From the NCBI RefSeq assembly GCF_021531715.1, contig NZ_JAFBIT010000001.1, positions 1,054,001-1,118,000 of the forward strand: DNA of 64,000 nt, in the 5' to 3' direction. Source of the stretch: Anaeromassilibacillus senegalensis. Lineage in GTDB: Bacteria; Bacillota; Clostridia; Oscillospirales; Acutalibacteraceae. Below the pieces are notes generated by a model. The model had not been told where the DNA came from and ran no database searches. It saw nothing but the letters and a program-made list of their open reading frames with translations. The translations under genes and the position numbers were made by a program. This document shows positions 52,498-60,254 of the stretch, one piece after another. Numbering within the stretch: the stretch's first letter is position 1; each line of letters starts with the position of its first letter.

Positions 52498-53339
52498 TCG
52501 GCTTCCTCCTTTTCCAGATGCACCATGATCTGTTCGAGATCCGCTTTCTCACTCGGCCGTGCAAAGCTGTCCGCGTCCTGCGCACGGATGAGCGCCGTAA
52601 CCCCGTGCTTCGCCCGGCGCGGGCCGATCAGCTTCTCCGTCTGCTCTTGGGTAAGCTTTTTCGGATCGGCCTGCACAAGGCGGTACGCGTCCACAAAGCC
52701 CTCCAGCGTATCGTCTGCAACGATTCTGCCGTTTTGAATGTACACAATGCGGTCGGCGCATTTGTCGAGATCGGAGGTGATATGCGTCGAGAAGAAAATT
52801 GTCTTGCCCGCGTCGCACAAATCGAGGAACAGCTCGAGCAGATCCTCGCGCGAGACCGGATCCAACCCGCTGGTCGGCTCATCGAGAATCAGCAGCTCCG
52901 CACCGTGGGAGAGCGCAAGCGCCAGCGCGTATTTGACCTTCATGCCCGCCGATAGCTGCTCCGGCGTCTTGTTTTCATCCAGTGCAAAGCGGTGGAGACA
53001 ATCCTTGTACGCCGCGTCGTCCCAATTCGAATAGAACGCTTTCGTGACCGACGTGATCGCACGGAGCTTCTTTTTGCCGTAATACGCAAACGCGCCGGAA
53101 ACATAGCCGACGCGCTGCTTGATTTCGCGCTCATGGCCTTCATAATCGAGGCCGAAGAAGCGAATTTCGCCGGAATCCGGATGCACCAAATTAAACAGAC
53201 TCTTGATCGTTGTCGATTTGCCCGCGCCGTTACGCCCGATAAAGCCGGTGATCTTCCCCTTTTCCAGCGCAAAGGAGACATCCGTGAGCCGGAACGCGGG
53301 GTATGCTTTATTTAGTCCGACTACCTCAAGCGGCGTCAT
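52494..53339 (-). CDS. ABC transporter ATP-binding protein
   Basis: The 281-residue ATPase has Walker A GFIGRNGAGKSTTIKSL, a signature with ELSAG variant (PEQLSAGMKVKYALALALSHG), Walker B LLILDEPTSGLDPVSRED and switch His FFSTHITSDLDKCADRIVYI. A C-terminal extension of about 70 residues follows. It belongs to the YtrB/YhcH-like group. ATG 53339 after AGGAGGAAG overlaps the AbrB-type gene stop by 4 bp. It operates with the permease encoded next. Confidence 0.93.
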   Translation of the reverse strand: MTPLEVVGLNKAYPAFRLTDVSFALEKGKITGFIGRNGAGKSTTIKSLFNLVHPDSGEIRFFGLDYEGHEREIKQRVGYVSGAFAYYGKKKLRAITSVTKAFYSNWDDAAYKDCLHRFALDENKTPEQLSAGMKVKYALALALSHGAELLILDEPTSGLDPVSREDLLELFLDLCDAGKTIFFSTHITSDLDKCADRIVYIQNGRIVADDTLEGFVDAYRLVQADPKKLTQEQTEKLIGPRRAKHGVTALIRAQDADSFARPSEKADLEQIMVHLEKEEAE

Positions 53340-53569
53340 TCCTCTTCCTCCTCTTGCAGCACACCCTCTGCGAAGACTGCGCTCGCAATTTTCGTAAACA
53401 TGGATTGGGGCGGAATCGCGAGCCCGCGGTGGATATCGCCCATCAGCAGAATGGTATCGCCCGGCTGAAAGCCGAACAGCTCCCGCGCCTGCTTCGGAAT
53501 GACAATCTGGCCTTTCTCCCCGATCTTCACCGTCCACGCATATTTATCCTGTGGTTTTGCCTTTTTCAT
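53336..53569 (-). CDS. AbrB/MazE-type (SpoVT-AbrB) transcription factor
   Basis: The 77-residue DNA-binding protein has the swapped-hairpin AbrB fold: WTVKIGEKGQIVIPKQARELFGFQPGDTILLMGDIHRGLAI. The rest is an acidic tail ending EEEEE. It probably dimerises and binds the AAGTATG-N6-CATACTT site over its own start. ATG 53569 follows AAAGGAGA. It is first of a three-gene operon with an ABC ATPase and permease, so it is likely their local regulator. A MazE-type antitoxin role is unlikely, as no toxin gene is adjacent. Confidence 0.9.
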   Translation of the reverse strand: MKKAKPQDKYAWTVKIGEKGQIVIPKQARELFGFQPGDTILLMGDIHRGLAIPPQSMFTKIASAVFAEGVLQEEEEE

Positions 53570-53597
53570 GTCAAATCTCCTTTCCTGTTTTTCTGAA

Positions 53598-53617
53598 AAG
53601 TATGTTTTTTCATACTT
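53598..53617. promoter_or_regulatory. Operator-like inverted repeat at AbrB promoter
   Basis: AAGTATG (53598-53604) and CATACTT (53611-53617) flank six T. It abuts the -10 on the downstream side and would cover the transcription start, which suits autorepression. Confidence 0.6.
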
Positions 53618-53646
53618 ATTATACTTTCCGGAACATTGAATGTCAA
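53618..53646 (-). promoter_or_regulatory. Promoter of AbrB-ABC operon
   Basis: Leftward TTGACA (53641-53646), 17 bases, TATAAT (53618-53623), a perfect consensus. Confidence 0.9.
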
Positions 53647-53694
53647 GGAGAATCTTACATGATCCATCCAAAAGCGCACCGGCTGCAAAGCGAA

Positions 53695-53733
53695 AACCGT
53701 CAAGCGGTCTTTGCAATCAGACACTTGACGGTT
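53695..53733 (-). terminator. Terminator of MATE gene
   Basis: AACCGTCAAG (53695-53704) and its exact complement (53724-53733), 19-base loop, leftward tail TTTTCGCTTT. It may also act in the rightward direction (CTTCTT). Confidence 0.75.
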
Positions 53734-53737
53734 CTTC

Positions 53738-55081
53738 TTATGGATCGACAGTCTTTTTTTCCGGTCCTCCAAAGCTCCTTATGTACAGCGCCAGAGCCAA
53801 CACAGCGCTCAGCAGGTCTGCAACAGCCTGAGAAGCCAGAAAGCCGTTATATCCGGCAAGCCATACGCTCACCGCCAACACCAGCAAAAACACCACGCCT
53901 TGTCGGCTGAGGGAAAGCGCCAGCGCGGGTATTGCCCTGCCCGTCGCCTGAAACAGACAAGTGTACAGCAACACAACAGCCGCAAAGCATGTACCCAGCA
54001 TCTGCCACCGCAGCATCGGGGTTCCGCTCTCCACGATGGAGGCATCCTGCATAAAGGTACCCATAAGCTGTGGCGCAAACAGGAAAATAATGAGCGTCGC
54101 CGCGAGTGCTATGGAGCAAAGGAAGAGCGTGCAGAAACGCAGAAGGCGCTTGAGCTTTTGGATGTTTTTCGCGCCATAGAGGTATCCAAAAAGCGGCACA
54201 CCGCCAAAGGAAAAGCCCACCAGAATTAACTGGGCGATCATGCTCACCTTGAGAACGATCCCCAATGCGGCGATCTTTTCATCTCCGTAAGGCAGTAAAA
54301 ACTGATTCATGAAGATAACGCTGATGCTTGTAGCCAGATTTGTCACCGCTGCCGTAAGGCCGACACTCAAAATCTGCCACAGCTCGTCACCCGCTATACG
54401 CATATTGCGGAAATCTACAGATAGATTCCGGCTGCGCCGCAGAACGATTATCAGGCAAAGCACATCTGTAAACACATATCCCAGCACGGTGGCAATCGCC
54501 GCGCCCGACGCACCCCAGCCCAGCACGCTGATGAAAATGGGATCGAGAATGATGTTCAACACACTCCCGCCGACCGTGCCGATCATGGACATGGTCGCCT
54601 GCCCTTCACAGCGCAGCAAATTGGTGTGAATAAAGCTCAAAATCATCAGCGGTGCGCCGATCATGATAACGGTATAGTATTCGCAGGCGTACGAGCGCGT
54701 ATCCGGGCTTGCGCCCAGAACACCCAGAATGGGATTTCGAAACAGCAGCATAGGAATGGCCAGCACGATGCCGGTCAGAACAGACAGATAAAAGCAGAAC
54801 GCGCTGACCCGCTTTACGCTCAACGAATCGTTCTGTCCGAGAAGCCGGGAGATGAGCGAGCTGCCGCCCTGTCCATAGATATTGCCGAAAGCCATCAGAA
54901 TGGTAAACACCGGGGCGCACAGGGAAACGCCTGCCACAAGCGACGCGTTATTGGTCTGCGCGATAAAATAAGTATCCGCCAGATTGTAGATAAGCGTCAC
55001 CGCCATACTGAATACCACGGGCAAAGACAACTTGAAATAGGTGGGAATCAACCGATCTGTGTCAAAAACATTTTGTTCCAT
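53738..55081 (-). CDS. MATE-family multidrug/metabolite efflux transporter
   Basis: The 447-residue transporter has twelve helices in two six-helix halves. Motifs: NLADTYFIAQTNNASLVAGVSLCAPVF, GNIYGQGGSSLISRLLGQND, GWGASGAAIATVLGYVF and VGFSFGGVPLFGYLYGAKN. It exports drugs or metabolites using the sodium or proton gradient. ATG 55081 has AAGGA 8 bases upstream; an ATG three codons earlier is too close to it. It is divergent from a Crp/Fnr regulator gene, with a shared palindrome between. Confidence 0.92.
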   Translation of the reverse strand: MEQNVFDTDRLIPTYFKLSLPVVFSMAVTLIYNLADTYFIAQTNNASLVAGVSLCAPVFTILMAFGNIYGQGGSSLISRLLGQNDSLSVKRVSAFCFYLSVLTGIVLAIPMLLFRNPILGVLGASPDTRSYACEYYTVIMIGAPLMILSFIHTNLLRCEGQATMSMIGTVGGSVLNIILDPIFISVLGWGASGAAIATVLGYVFTDVLCLIIVLRRSRNLSVDFRNMRIAGDELWQILSVGLTAAVTNLATSISVIFMNQFLLPYGDEKIAALGIVLKVSMIAQLILVGFSFGGVPLFGYLYGAKNIQKLKRLLRFCTLFLCSIALAATLIIFLFAPQLMGTFMQDASIVESGTPMLRWQMLGTCFAAVVLLYTCLFQATGRAIPALALSLSRQGVVFLLVLAVSVWLAGYNGFLASQAVADLLSAVLALALYIRSFGGPEKKTVDP

Positions 55082-55113
55082 GCAGAGCATCCTTCCTTTA
55101 TCCTGATGCCCTT

Positions 55114-55119
55114 ATTCTA
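55114..55119 (-). promoter_or_regulatory. Activator-type promoter of MATE gene (-10 only)
   Basis: Leftward TAGAAT (55114-55119) without a recognisable -35. The predicted start near 55107 puts the centre of the 24-bp palindrome at about -41.5, the class II Crp/Fnr activation position. Confidence 0.55.
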
Positions 55120-55129
55120 CCAAACCAGA

Positions 55130-55158
55130 TTGACTTTTATTGTGCCATATGGCACAAT
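55130..55158 (+). promoter_or_regulatory. Promoter of Crp/Fnr regulator gene, overlapped by operator
   Basis: TTGACT (55130-55135), 17 bases, CACAAT (55153-55158). The palindrome at 55137-55160 fills the spacer and -10, so binding should repress this direction. Confidence 0.65.
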
Positions 55159-55160
55159 AA
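55137..55160. promoter_or_regulatory. Perfect 24-bp palindrome, Crp/Fnr operator
   Basis: TTATTGTGCCAT followed by its exact reverse complement. Size and symmetry suit a Crp/Fnr dimer, and a gene for such a protein starts 21 bp away. Confidence 0.78.
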
Positions 55161-55181
55161 TGAAAAAGGCTGGTGATTTTC

Positions 55182-55802
55182 ATGGAATATATTCGGGATC
55201 AACAACGTCTCGAGCAGTATTTGAGGCAAGAAAAAATTCTCTGCCTGTTTGAGACAGAGAATTTGGATTTCCGGCTGGTACGGTATCAGAAAGGAGAGCT
55301 GCTGACCTCTCCTTTTAAGCCGCTGCCCGATTTTCTGTTTCTCGTACAGGGAAAGATCAAAATCTACGGTCTGCGCGAGGATGGCAGCAGCTTTTCCATT
55401 TCACAGGGCGGCGACCATTGTATGTTGGGAGACATGGAGTTTGTCCAAAGAAATTTTTCCATGTTCTATTCAGAAGCGATGGAGGAAGTGCTCTGCGTCT
55501 CTCTACCCATCGAGAAAAACCGGGCGGCTTTGGAGAGGGACTGTACCTTTCTGAATTACCTTCTGCAATGCGTGGCAGAAAAGGTTCTCATGTCTGCTTT
55601 GGTCAGCCATGCAGCCCAGCCCATAGAAGAGCGTGTGCTGACCTACTTGCGCGAAGTCCGTCCGGACCACACGCTTTACGGCATCAACGCCGGCGTCATG
55701 CAGTTTCACTGCAGCCGACGTCAGCTCCAGCGGGTGGTAAAAAAGCTGTGTGAGGAGGGACTTTTGGAAAAAACCGGAAAAGGGAAATACAAACTGACGT
55801 GA
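55182..55802 (+). CDS. Crp/Fnr-family transcriptional regulator
   Basis: The 206-residue regulator has a cyclic-nucleotide-binding-type beta-roll (YQKGELLTSPFKPLPDFLFLVQGKIKIYGLREDGSSFSI, then GGDHCMLGDMEFVQ), a dimer helix and a C-terminal winged helix (MQFHCSRRQLQRVVKKLCEEGLLEKTGKGKYKL). The cNMP phosphate-binding Arg/Glu set is not conserved and the four Fnr cysteines are absent, so its signal is unknown. ATG 55182 is preferred over GTG 55173, which is too near AAGG. It is divergent from, and probably controls, the MATE gene. Confidence 0.9.
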   Translation: MEYIRDQQRLEQYLRQEKILCLFETENLDFRLVRYQKGELLTSPFKPLPDFLFLVQGKIKIYGLREDGSSFSISQGGDHCMLGDMEFVQRNFSMFYSEAMEEVLCVSLPIEKNRAALERDCTFLNYLLQCVAEKVLMSALVSHAAQPIEERVLTYLREVRPDHTLYGINAGVMQFHCSRRQLQRVVKKLCEEGLLEKTGKGKYKLT

Positions 55803-55822
55803 CCGTTTGAATCCAAAAATCA

Positions 55823-56854
55823 TCAATAATAAGCCGTCAGAGGCGTCGTGCGGTTGCCGTTCTTCGGGTCATATTTTGCTTTATCGATCCACTGTACCGC
55901 GCGTCCTGCGCCGAGAATGACACAGTTTTCCGCGTCCTCCAGCACGCGCACGCGCATCCGGGTCATCTGGGCGATCAGCGTATCCAGGCCGCTGAGATGC
56001 GCGCTGCCGCCCGCAAGGAGGATCCCCTCGTTGCCGATGTCCGCCATCAGCTCCGGCGGCGTTTCCTCCAGCGCCGTCTGGATCATACGCACCACGCGCA
56101 TGGCCGGTTCCTTGATCGCTTCGCATAACTGATCCGAGGTCACCGTCACCTTGGTCGGCAATCCGGACTGCAGATCGCGCCCCTTGAGGTCAAAGGATTT
56201 CATCTGCTTCATCGGGCTGGCACAGCCTGCGGCACGTTTTGCCGCTTCTGCCGTGCGGTCGCCGATGACCAGATCAAAATGCTTGCGAGCATACTTGATG
56301 ATCGCCTCGTTGAACGACGCGCCTGCCGCCGCAACAGAGCGCGATGCGGAAAGACCGTTCATCGAGATCACGCCCGCGTCACTGACGCCCTCGCCAAGCA
56401 CAACGATCATCGTACCGTGCGGGCGTGTGATGTCGATACCCGCGCCGATCGCCGCCGCGGCCGGCGCTTCCAGCAGGCAGATTTTCCGCACGCCGTTTGC
56501 CGCAATTGCATCAACCACCGCGCGCCGCTCCACCTCCGTGATGCCGCTCGGCACTGTGACAACCACGCGCGGCGTGAAGACACGGCTTGTCATCACCTGC
56601 TTCAAATAGTGGCGGATCGTCGCATCCATCAGGGAAAAATCCGAGATCACGCCGCCGGCCATCGGTTTTACGACGCGTATACGCGCGCTCGTCTTCCCCA
56701 TCATCTCCTGGGCGCTCTGCCCGATGGCGACGATCTTGTCCTCATATGTATCTACGGCAATGACGTTTGGCTCGTTGACCAGAACGCCCCGCCCGTCCAT
56801 AAACAATCTGAAATTCGCTGTGCCCAAATCTATTGCAATATCTGTACCTACCAT
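55823..56854 (-). CDS. MreB-like actin homologue, divergent
   Basis: The 343-residue protein aligns along MreB/Mbl: TDIAIDLGTANFRLFMDGRGVLVNEPNVIAVD at the start, VRVVKPMAGGVISDFSLMDATIRHYL-like middle, VVVTVPSGITEVERRAVVDA, FDLVIGDRTAEAAKR and ILLAGGSAHLSGLDTLIAQ. In MreB the phosphate-2 loop reads VVDIGGGTTE; here it is IVVLGEGVSD, without the Asp and one Gly. The EEPFAAAIG motif reads LEAPAAAAIG. It may be a filament protein with weakened ATP hydrolysis. ATG 56854 follows AAAGGA. mreC/mreD are not adjacent. Confidence 0.88.
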   Translation of the reverse strand: MVGTDIAIDLGTANFRLFMDGRGVLVNEPNVIAVDTYEDKIVAIGQSAQEMMGKTSARIRVVKPMAGGVISDFSLMDATIRHYLKQVMTSRVFTPRVVVTVPSGITEVERRAVVDAIAANGVRKICLLEAPAAAAIGAGIDITRPHGTMIVVLGEGVSDAGVISMNGLSASRSVAAAGASFNEAIIKYARKHFDLVIGDRTAEAAKRAAGCASPMKQMKSFDLKGRDLQSGLPTKVTVTSDQLCEAIKEPAMRVVRMIQTALEETPPELMADIGNEGILLAGGSAHLSGLDTLIAQMTRMRVRVLEDAENCVILGAGRAVQWIDKAKYDPKNGNRTTPLTAYY

Positions 56855-56920
56855 AGGCTTGTCCTTTCCGCGCAAAAGCTCTTTTTTTCATTTTACTAGA
56901 CTCACGCGCATTTTTCAAGA

Positions 56921-57586
56921 CTATTGCGTCGAAACCTGTCCTTCTTCGACAATTGCGCAGCAAATACACCCGACATCTGCCGCCCCTGCCCGGTACAGCG
57001 TCTTGGCGCATTCTCTGGCGGTCGCGCCGGTTGTCACGATGTCGTCGACGAGCAGTACGCGCAGGCCGTTCGCGGCTTCCGCCCGATAGGCGCCGCGCAC
57101 ATTTTCGGCACGCTCTTTCGCGGAAAGGCGATGCTGTGTGCGGTTGTGGCGCGTCTTTTCGAGCAGCTCGCGGTACGCCACGCCGGTCTGCTCCGAAAGT
57201 GCTTTGGCGAGCAGCGCCGACTGGTTATACCCGCGCTCACGCAGTCGCTCCCGGCTGACCGGCACCGGTACGATGCAATCGTACGTCCTGCCCGTGTCGA
57301 GCACCAGCGCCATGCGCTTTGCAAGAGGCTCGGCCAAACTGGTCTCATCCCGGAATTTGAAGCGCCACAGCGTCGTGCGAAACGGCTCCCGATACCGCAT
57401 CGGCGCCCGGCACTCGAGCGTATAATCCTGCCGCCGCACATGCAGCGCAAAAAAGCGACAGACACACACGGCGGGCTTTGAAGCACAATCCGCACAGAGA
57501 AAATCCTCGTTGACGCGCACTGCCCTGCCGCACAGAATACAGCGCGGCGGATAGAAAAAGGCAAGAATCCGTTTCAGGATATTCAT
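56921..57586 (-). CDS. ComF-family phosphoribosyltransferase-like protein
   Basis: The 221-residue protein has an N-terminal zinc-ribbon pattern (CILCGRAVRVNEDFLCADC), a middle RYREPFRTTLWRFKFRDET and the PRPP-type loop VLLVDDIVTTGATARECAKTLYRAGA. Relatives (ComFC, GntX) function in DNA uptake during transformation, probably in single-strand handling. It follows recD2 by 13 bases; both act on DNA. Confidence 0.92.
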   Translation of the reverse strand: MNILKRILAFFYPPRCILCGRAVRVNEDFLCADCASKPAVCVCRFFALHVRRQDYTLECRAPMRYREPFRTTLWRFKFRDETSLAEPLAKRMALVLDTGRTYDCIVPVPVSRERLRERGYNQSALLAKALSEQTGVAYRELLEKTRHNRTQHRLSAKERAENVRGAYRAEAANGLRVLLVDDIVTTGATARECAKTLYRAGAADVGCICCAIVEEGQVSTQ

Positions 57587-57599
57587 ACGGTTCCTCCGA

Positions 57600-59819
57600 T
57601 TACTCCGCCGTTTCTTCGGTTAAAAAGCGCATCAAACCGGAAAAGCGGCGCGTTTTGCGGTCATTTGCCACCATATCGGCGATCGCGCTCCTGCGCCCAA
57701 CAAGGATCAGCAGCTGCTTTGCGCGCGTGATACCTGTATACAACAGATTTCGGTAGCTGAGCTGCGGGATACCCGGGAAAACCGGCATAATGACCGCTGT
57801 AAATTCATTGCCCTGGCTCTTATGCACCGTGACGGCATAGGCAAGCTCCAGCTCCGCAGCCGCGTGGTCGAAATCATAGAGCACCTCGCGGTCGTCGACC
57901 ATCACGCGCATACAGCCTGCCGCCTTATCGACGTCCGTTACAATGCCCATGTCGCCGTTATACACGCCCTCGCCGGTTGTGCCGTCCGGACGGCTCCACG
58001 GCAGGTCGTAATCGTTCTTGATCTGCATGACCTTGTCGCCGACGCGGAAAACGGTGCCGTTCACCGTCATCTGCGGCTTATCCTTTGCCTGCGGGTTGAT
58101 CTGCTCGCGCAGGCGGCGGTTCAGTTCGATGGTGCCGAGCTCCCCCTTGCGCCCCGGACAGAGCACCTGAATATCCGTGACCGGCGAGTAGCCGTAGCGC
58201 TTGGGAAGCCGCGTGACGGCGAGCGAGAGAATCGTCTCCGATACGGTGTGCGCATCGTCCACCGGCATGAAAAAGAAGTCGTTGTCGCGCACGTTCAGCA
58301 CCGGCATCTCGCCGCTGACGATGCGGTGCGCGTTTGTGACGATCAGGCTCTCCATCGACTGCCGGAAAATCTCCTTGAGCTGTACGGTCGGGAATACGCC
58401 GGAGGCGATCAGATCGCCGATCACATTGCCCGCGCCGACACTCGGAAGCTGGTCGCTGTCGCCGACGAGAATCAACCTGCAGCCAATCGGCAGCGCGCGC
58501 AGAACACTCTCAAACACATACGAGTCCACCATCGAAAGCTCGTCGATCACAAGCGCGTCGCACTCGAGCGGGTTGCGCTCGTTGCGCTGGAATACCGGGT
58601 TGTCGTTTTCGTCCCAGTCCACCTGCAGAAGGCGGTGGATCGTTTTCGCTTCCACGCCGGTCAGCTCGGACATCCGCTTGGCGGCGCGTCCGGTCGGCGC
58701 GGCAAGCGCAACCGCCTCGCCCTTTTCCATTAAGATGCGGATAATCGCGTTCAGCGTCGTCGTCTTGCCAGTGCCCGGCCCGCCCGTCAGGATCAAAAGT
58801 CCCTTGTCGAGCGCGGCGCGGATCGCCTCCTTCTGCATCTCGGCATATTGGATGTTCTCCGCGCGTTCGATCTCCTCGATCTCGCGGTCGATGCCGACGA
58901 TGGATTCGGGCGGGTATTTCAGCAGCATGCGGATACGGTCCGCGCTGTACACTTCGCTGCGGTGCTGCCTCGGCAGGAAAATAAAATCGCGTCCGTCAAA
59001 ATTCTCACATACCGCGTCAAAGCTCTGGCAAAGTGACAGCAGCGCACTCTGCGCGTCCTCCAGCGGCACGCCGAGCATTCTAGCGGCTGCCGCGCAGAGC
59101 TTATCGGCGGGCAGGCAGGTGTGCCCGTTGTTCAGGTTGTGGCGCAGAACGTACAGGATGCCCGCCTTCACGCGCTCAGTGTTCGCGCGGTCGTACTCGA
59201 GCGACTCCGCGAGCTTATCCGCCACGGTAAATTCCACGGCGATCTTCTCGCTGCACAGCCGGTATGGATCCTCCTGAATGCAGGCAACAGAATCCGTGCC
59301 ATATTCTTTCCAGACCTTCACGGCGTCCTCGGGGCGCACGCCGAAACCGCCGAGAAACGCCATCAGGTCGCGAATACCGTTGACGCGCTGCATCTCCTCC
59401 GAGATCTCCCGCGCGCGCTTCAGCGTGATGCCCTTGATCGTCGCGAGGCGTTCCGGATCGTTCTCAATGATATGGATCGCTTCATCGCCGAACGCTGCGA
59501 TGATCTTCCCCGCCGTGGCCGCCCCGATACCCTTGACCGCGCCGCTTGAAAGATATTTGAGCATCGCAGATGTGGATTCCGGGCGCGACCGCTCGAATGC
59601 CTCCGCCTTGAACTGCTGGCCGAAGGTTGCGTGCGACGTCCATGTGCCGTACAGATGCAGCTTCTCCCCAACGCTTATGTACGGGAAGGTGCCGACAACC
59701 GTGACGAGCTCCTCGCCGCAGTTGATTTCCAAAACGGTGTATTGATTGCTGTCGTTGTGGTAGACGATGTTTTCCACGCTGCCCTCCATCTCGAGCAGCG
59801 ATTTGCTTTCCTTCGGCAC
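57600..59819 (-). CDS. recD2: RecD2-type ATP-dependent DNA helicase
   Basis: The 739-residue SF1 5'-3' helicase has the N-terminal OB-like and helix-hairpin-helix domains of RecD2 (SVENIVYHNDSNQYTVLEI; SSGAVKGIGAATAGKI), Walker A LTGGPGTGKTTTLNAI, Walker B LVIDELSMVD, and the C-terminal ITRAKQLLILVG and YAVTVHKSQGNEF motifs. It works in repair and replication-fork maintenance without RecBC. The start is GTG 59819, 7 bases after AGGAAG. A -10 TATAAT with 17-bp-spaced TTTCCA lies upstream (59866-59894). Confidence 0.95.
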   Translation of the reverse strand: MPKESKSLLEMEGSVENIVYHNDSNQYTVLEINCGEELVTVVGTFPYISVGEKLHLYGTWTSHATFGQQFKAEAFERSRPESTSAMLKYLSSGAVKGIGAATAGKIIAAFGDEAIHIIENDPERLATIKGITLKRAREISEEMQRVNGIRDLMAFLGGFGVRPEDAVKVWKEYGTDSVACIQEDPYRLCSEKIAVEFTVADKLAESLEYDRANTERVKAGILYVLRHNLNNGHTCLPADKLCAAAARMLGVPLEDAQSALLSLCQSFDAVCENFDGRDFIFLPRQHRSEVYSADRIRMLLKYPPESIVGIDREIEEIERAENIQYAEMQKEAIRAALDKGLLILTGGPGTGKTTTLNAIIRILMEKGEAVALAAPTGRAAKRMSELTGVEAKTIHRLLQVDWDENDNPVFQRNERNPLECDALVIDELSMVDSYVFESVLRALPIGCRLILVGDSDQLPSVGAGNVIGDLIASGVFPTVQLKEIFRQSMESLIVTNAHRIVSGEMPVLNVRDNDFFFMPVDDAHTVSETILSLAVTRLPKRYGYSPVTDIQVLCPGRKGELGTIELNRRLREQINPQAKDKPQMTVNGTVFRVGDKVMQIKNDYDLPWSRPDGTTGEGVYNGDMGIVTDVDKAAGCMRVMVDDREVLYDFDHAAAELELAYAVTVHKSQGNEFTAVIMPVFPGIPQLSYRNLLYTGITRAKQLLILVGRRSAIADMVANDRKTRRFSGLMRFLTEETAE

Positions 59820-59866
59820 GAACGCGCTTCCTTTCTCGTTGTTCTCTCCATATGGTACTGCCCTTA

Positions 59867-60202
59867 TTATAGAACATTCTTTCGCATTTGGAAAGCCCCA
59901 TTTTCGGCAAACGGATACTTTTGCGTCAATTTCCGGATGATCGCATCAATCTCCGGATCCTCGTTCGGGTTCATACAGACGACGCGGCACATACCGTACA
60001 AATCGAGCCACTTGACGCGCTCCATCACGCTGCGCACGATGTACTCCGCTTCATCCGCATTGCGGATCGTCGCGTATACGGTGAACGGCAGCGATTCCTG
60101 CATCAGCTTCGCGCGCGTCATGCGCAGACATACCTGCTTGATAACGGTAATCAGCACACACAGCGCAAACGCGCAGACAAAAATGATCCAGACTGCATCC
60201 AT
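59867..60202 (-). CDS. Small single-pass membrane protein of unknown function
   Basis: The 111-residue protein has one N-terminal membrane helix (AVWIIFVCAFALCVLITVI), then a basic stretch and a soluble domain (FTVYATIRNADEAEYIVRSVMERVKWLDLYGMCRVVCMNPNEDPEIDAIIRKLTQKYPF). The beta-alpha pattern in the soluble part is not matched to a family I recognise; it may act as a cytosolic adaptor at the membrane. Its ribosome site GGAGGTG is the 3' arm of the hairpin that follows metK (60207-60243), so translation should be low unless that stem is opened. Confidence 0.75.
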   Translation of the reverse strand: MDAVWIIFVCAFALCVLITVIKQVCLRMTRAKLMQESLPFTVYATIRNADEAEYIVRSVMERVKWLDLYGMCRVVCMNPNEDPEIDAIIRKLTQKYPFAENGAFQMRKNVL

Positions 60203-60206
60203 AAAG

Positions 60207-60243
60207 AACACCTCCCAAGGCCAGTGTATGCCCGGGAGGTGTT
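60207..60243 (-). terminator. Hairpin after metK that buries the next gene's ribosome-binding site
   Basis: Leftward AACACCTCCC (60234-60243) pairs exactly with GGGAGGTGTT (60207-60216) across a 17-base loop, then CTTT and the ATG of the small membrane protein. It can act as a weak terminator and as a translation block. Confidence 0.75.
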
Positions 60244-60254
60244 TTCGGTTCAGT

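Noticed and set aside
53336-53569. AbrB-type protein as a MazE antitoxin
   Set aside because: No toxin-sized gene is adjacent; the following overlapping genes are an ABC ATPase and permease.
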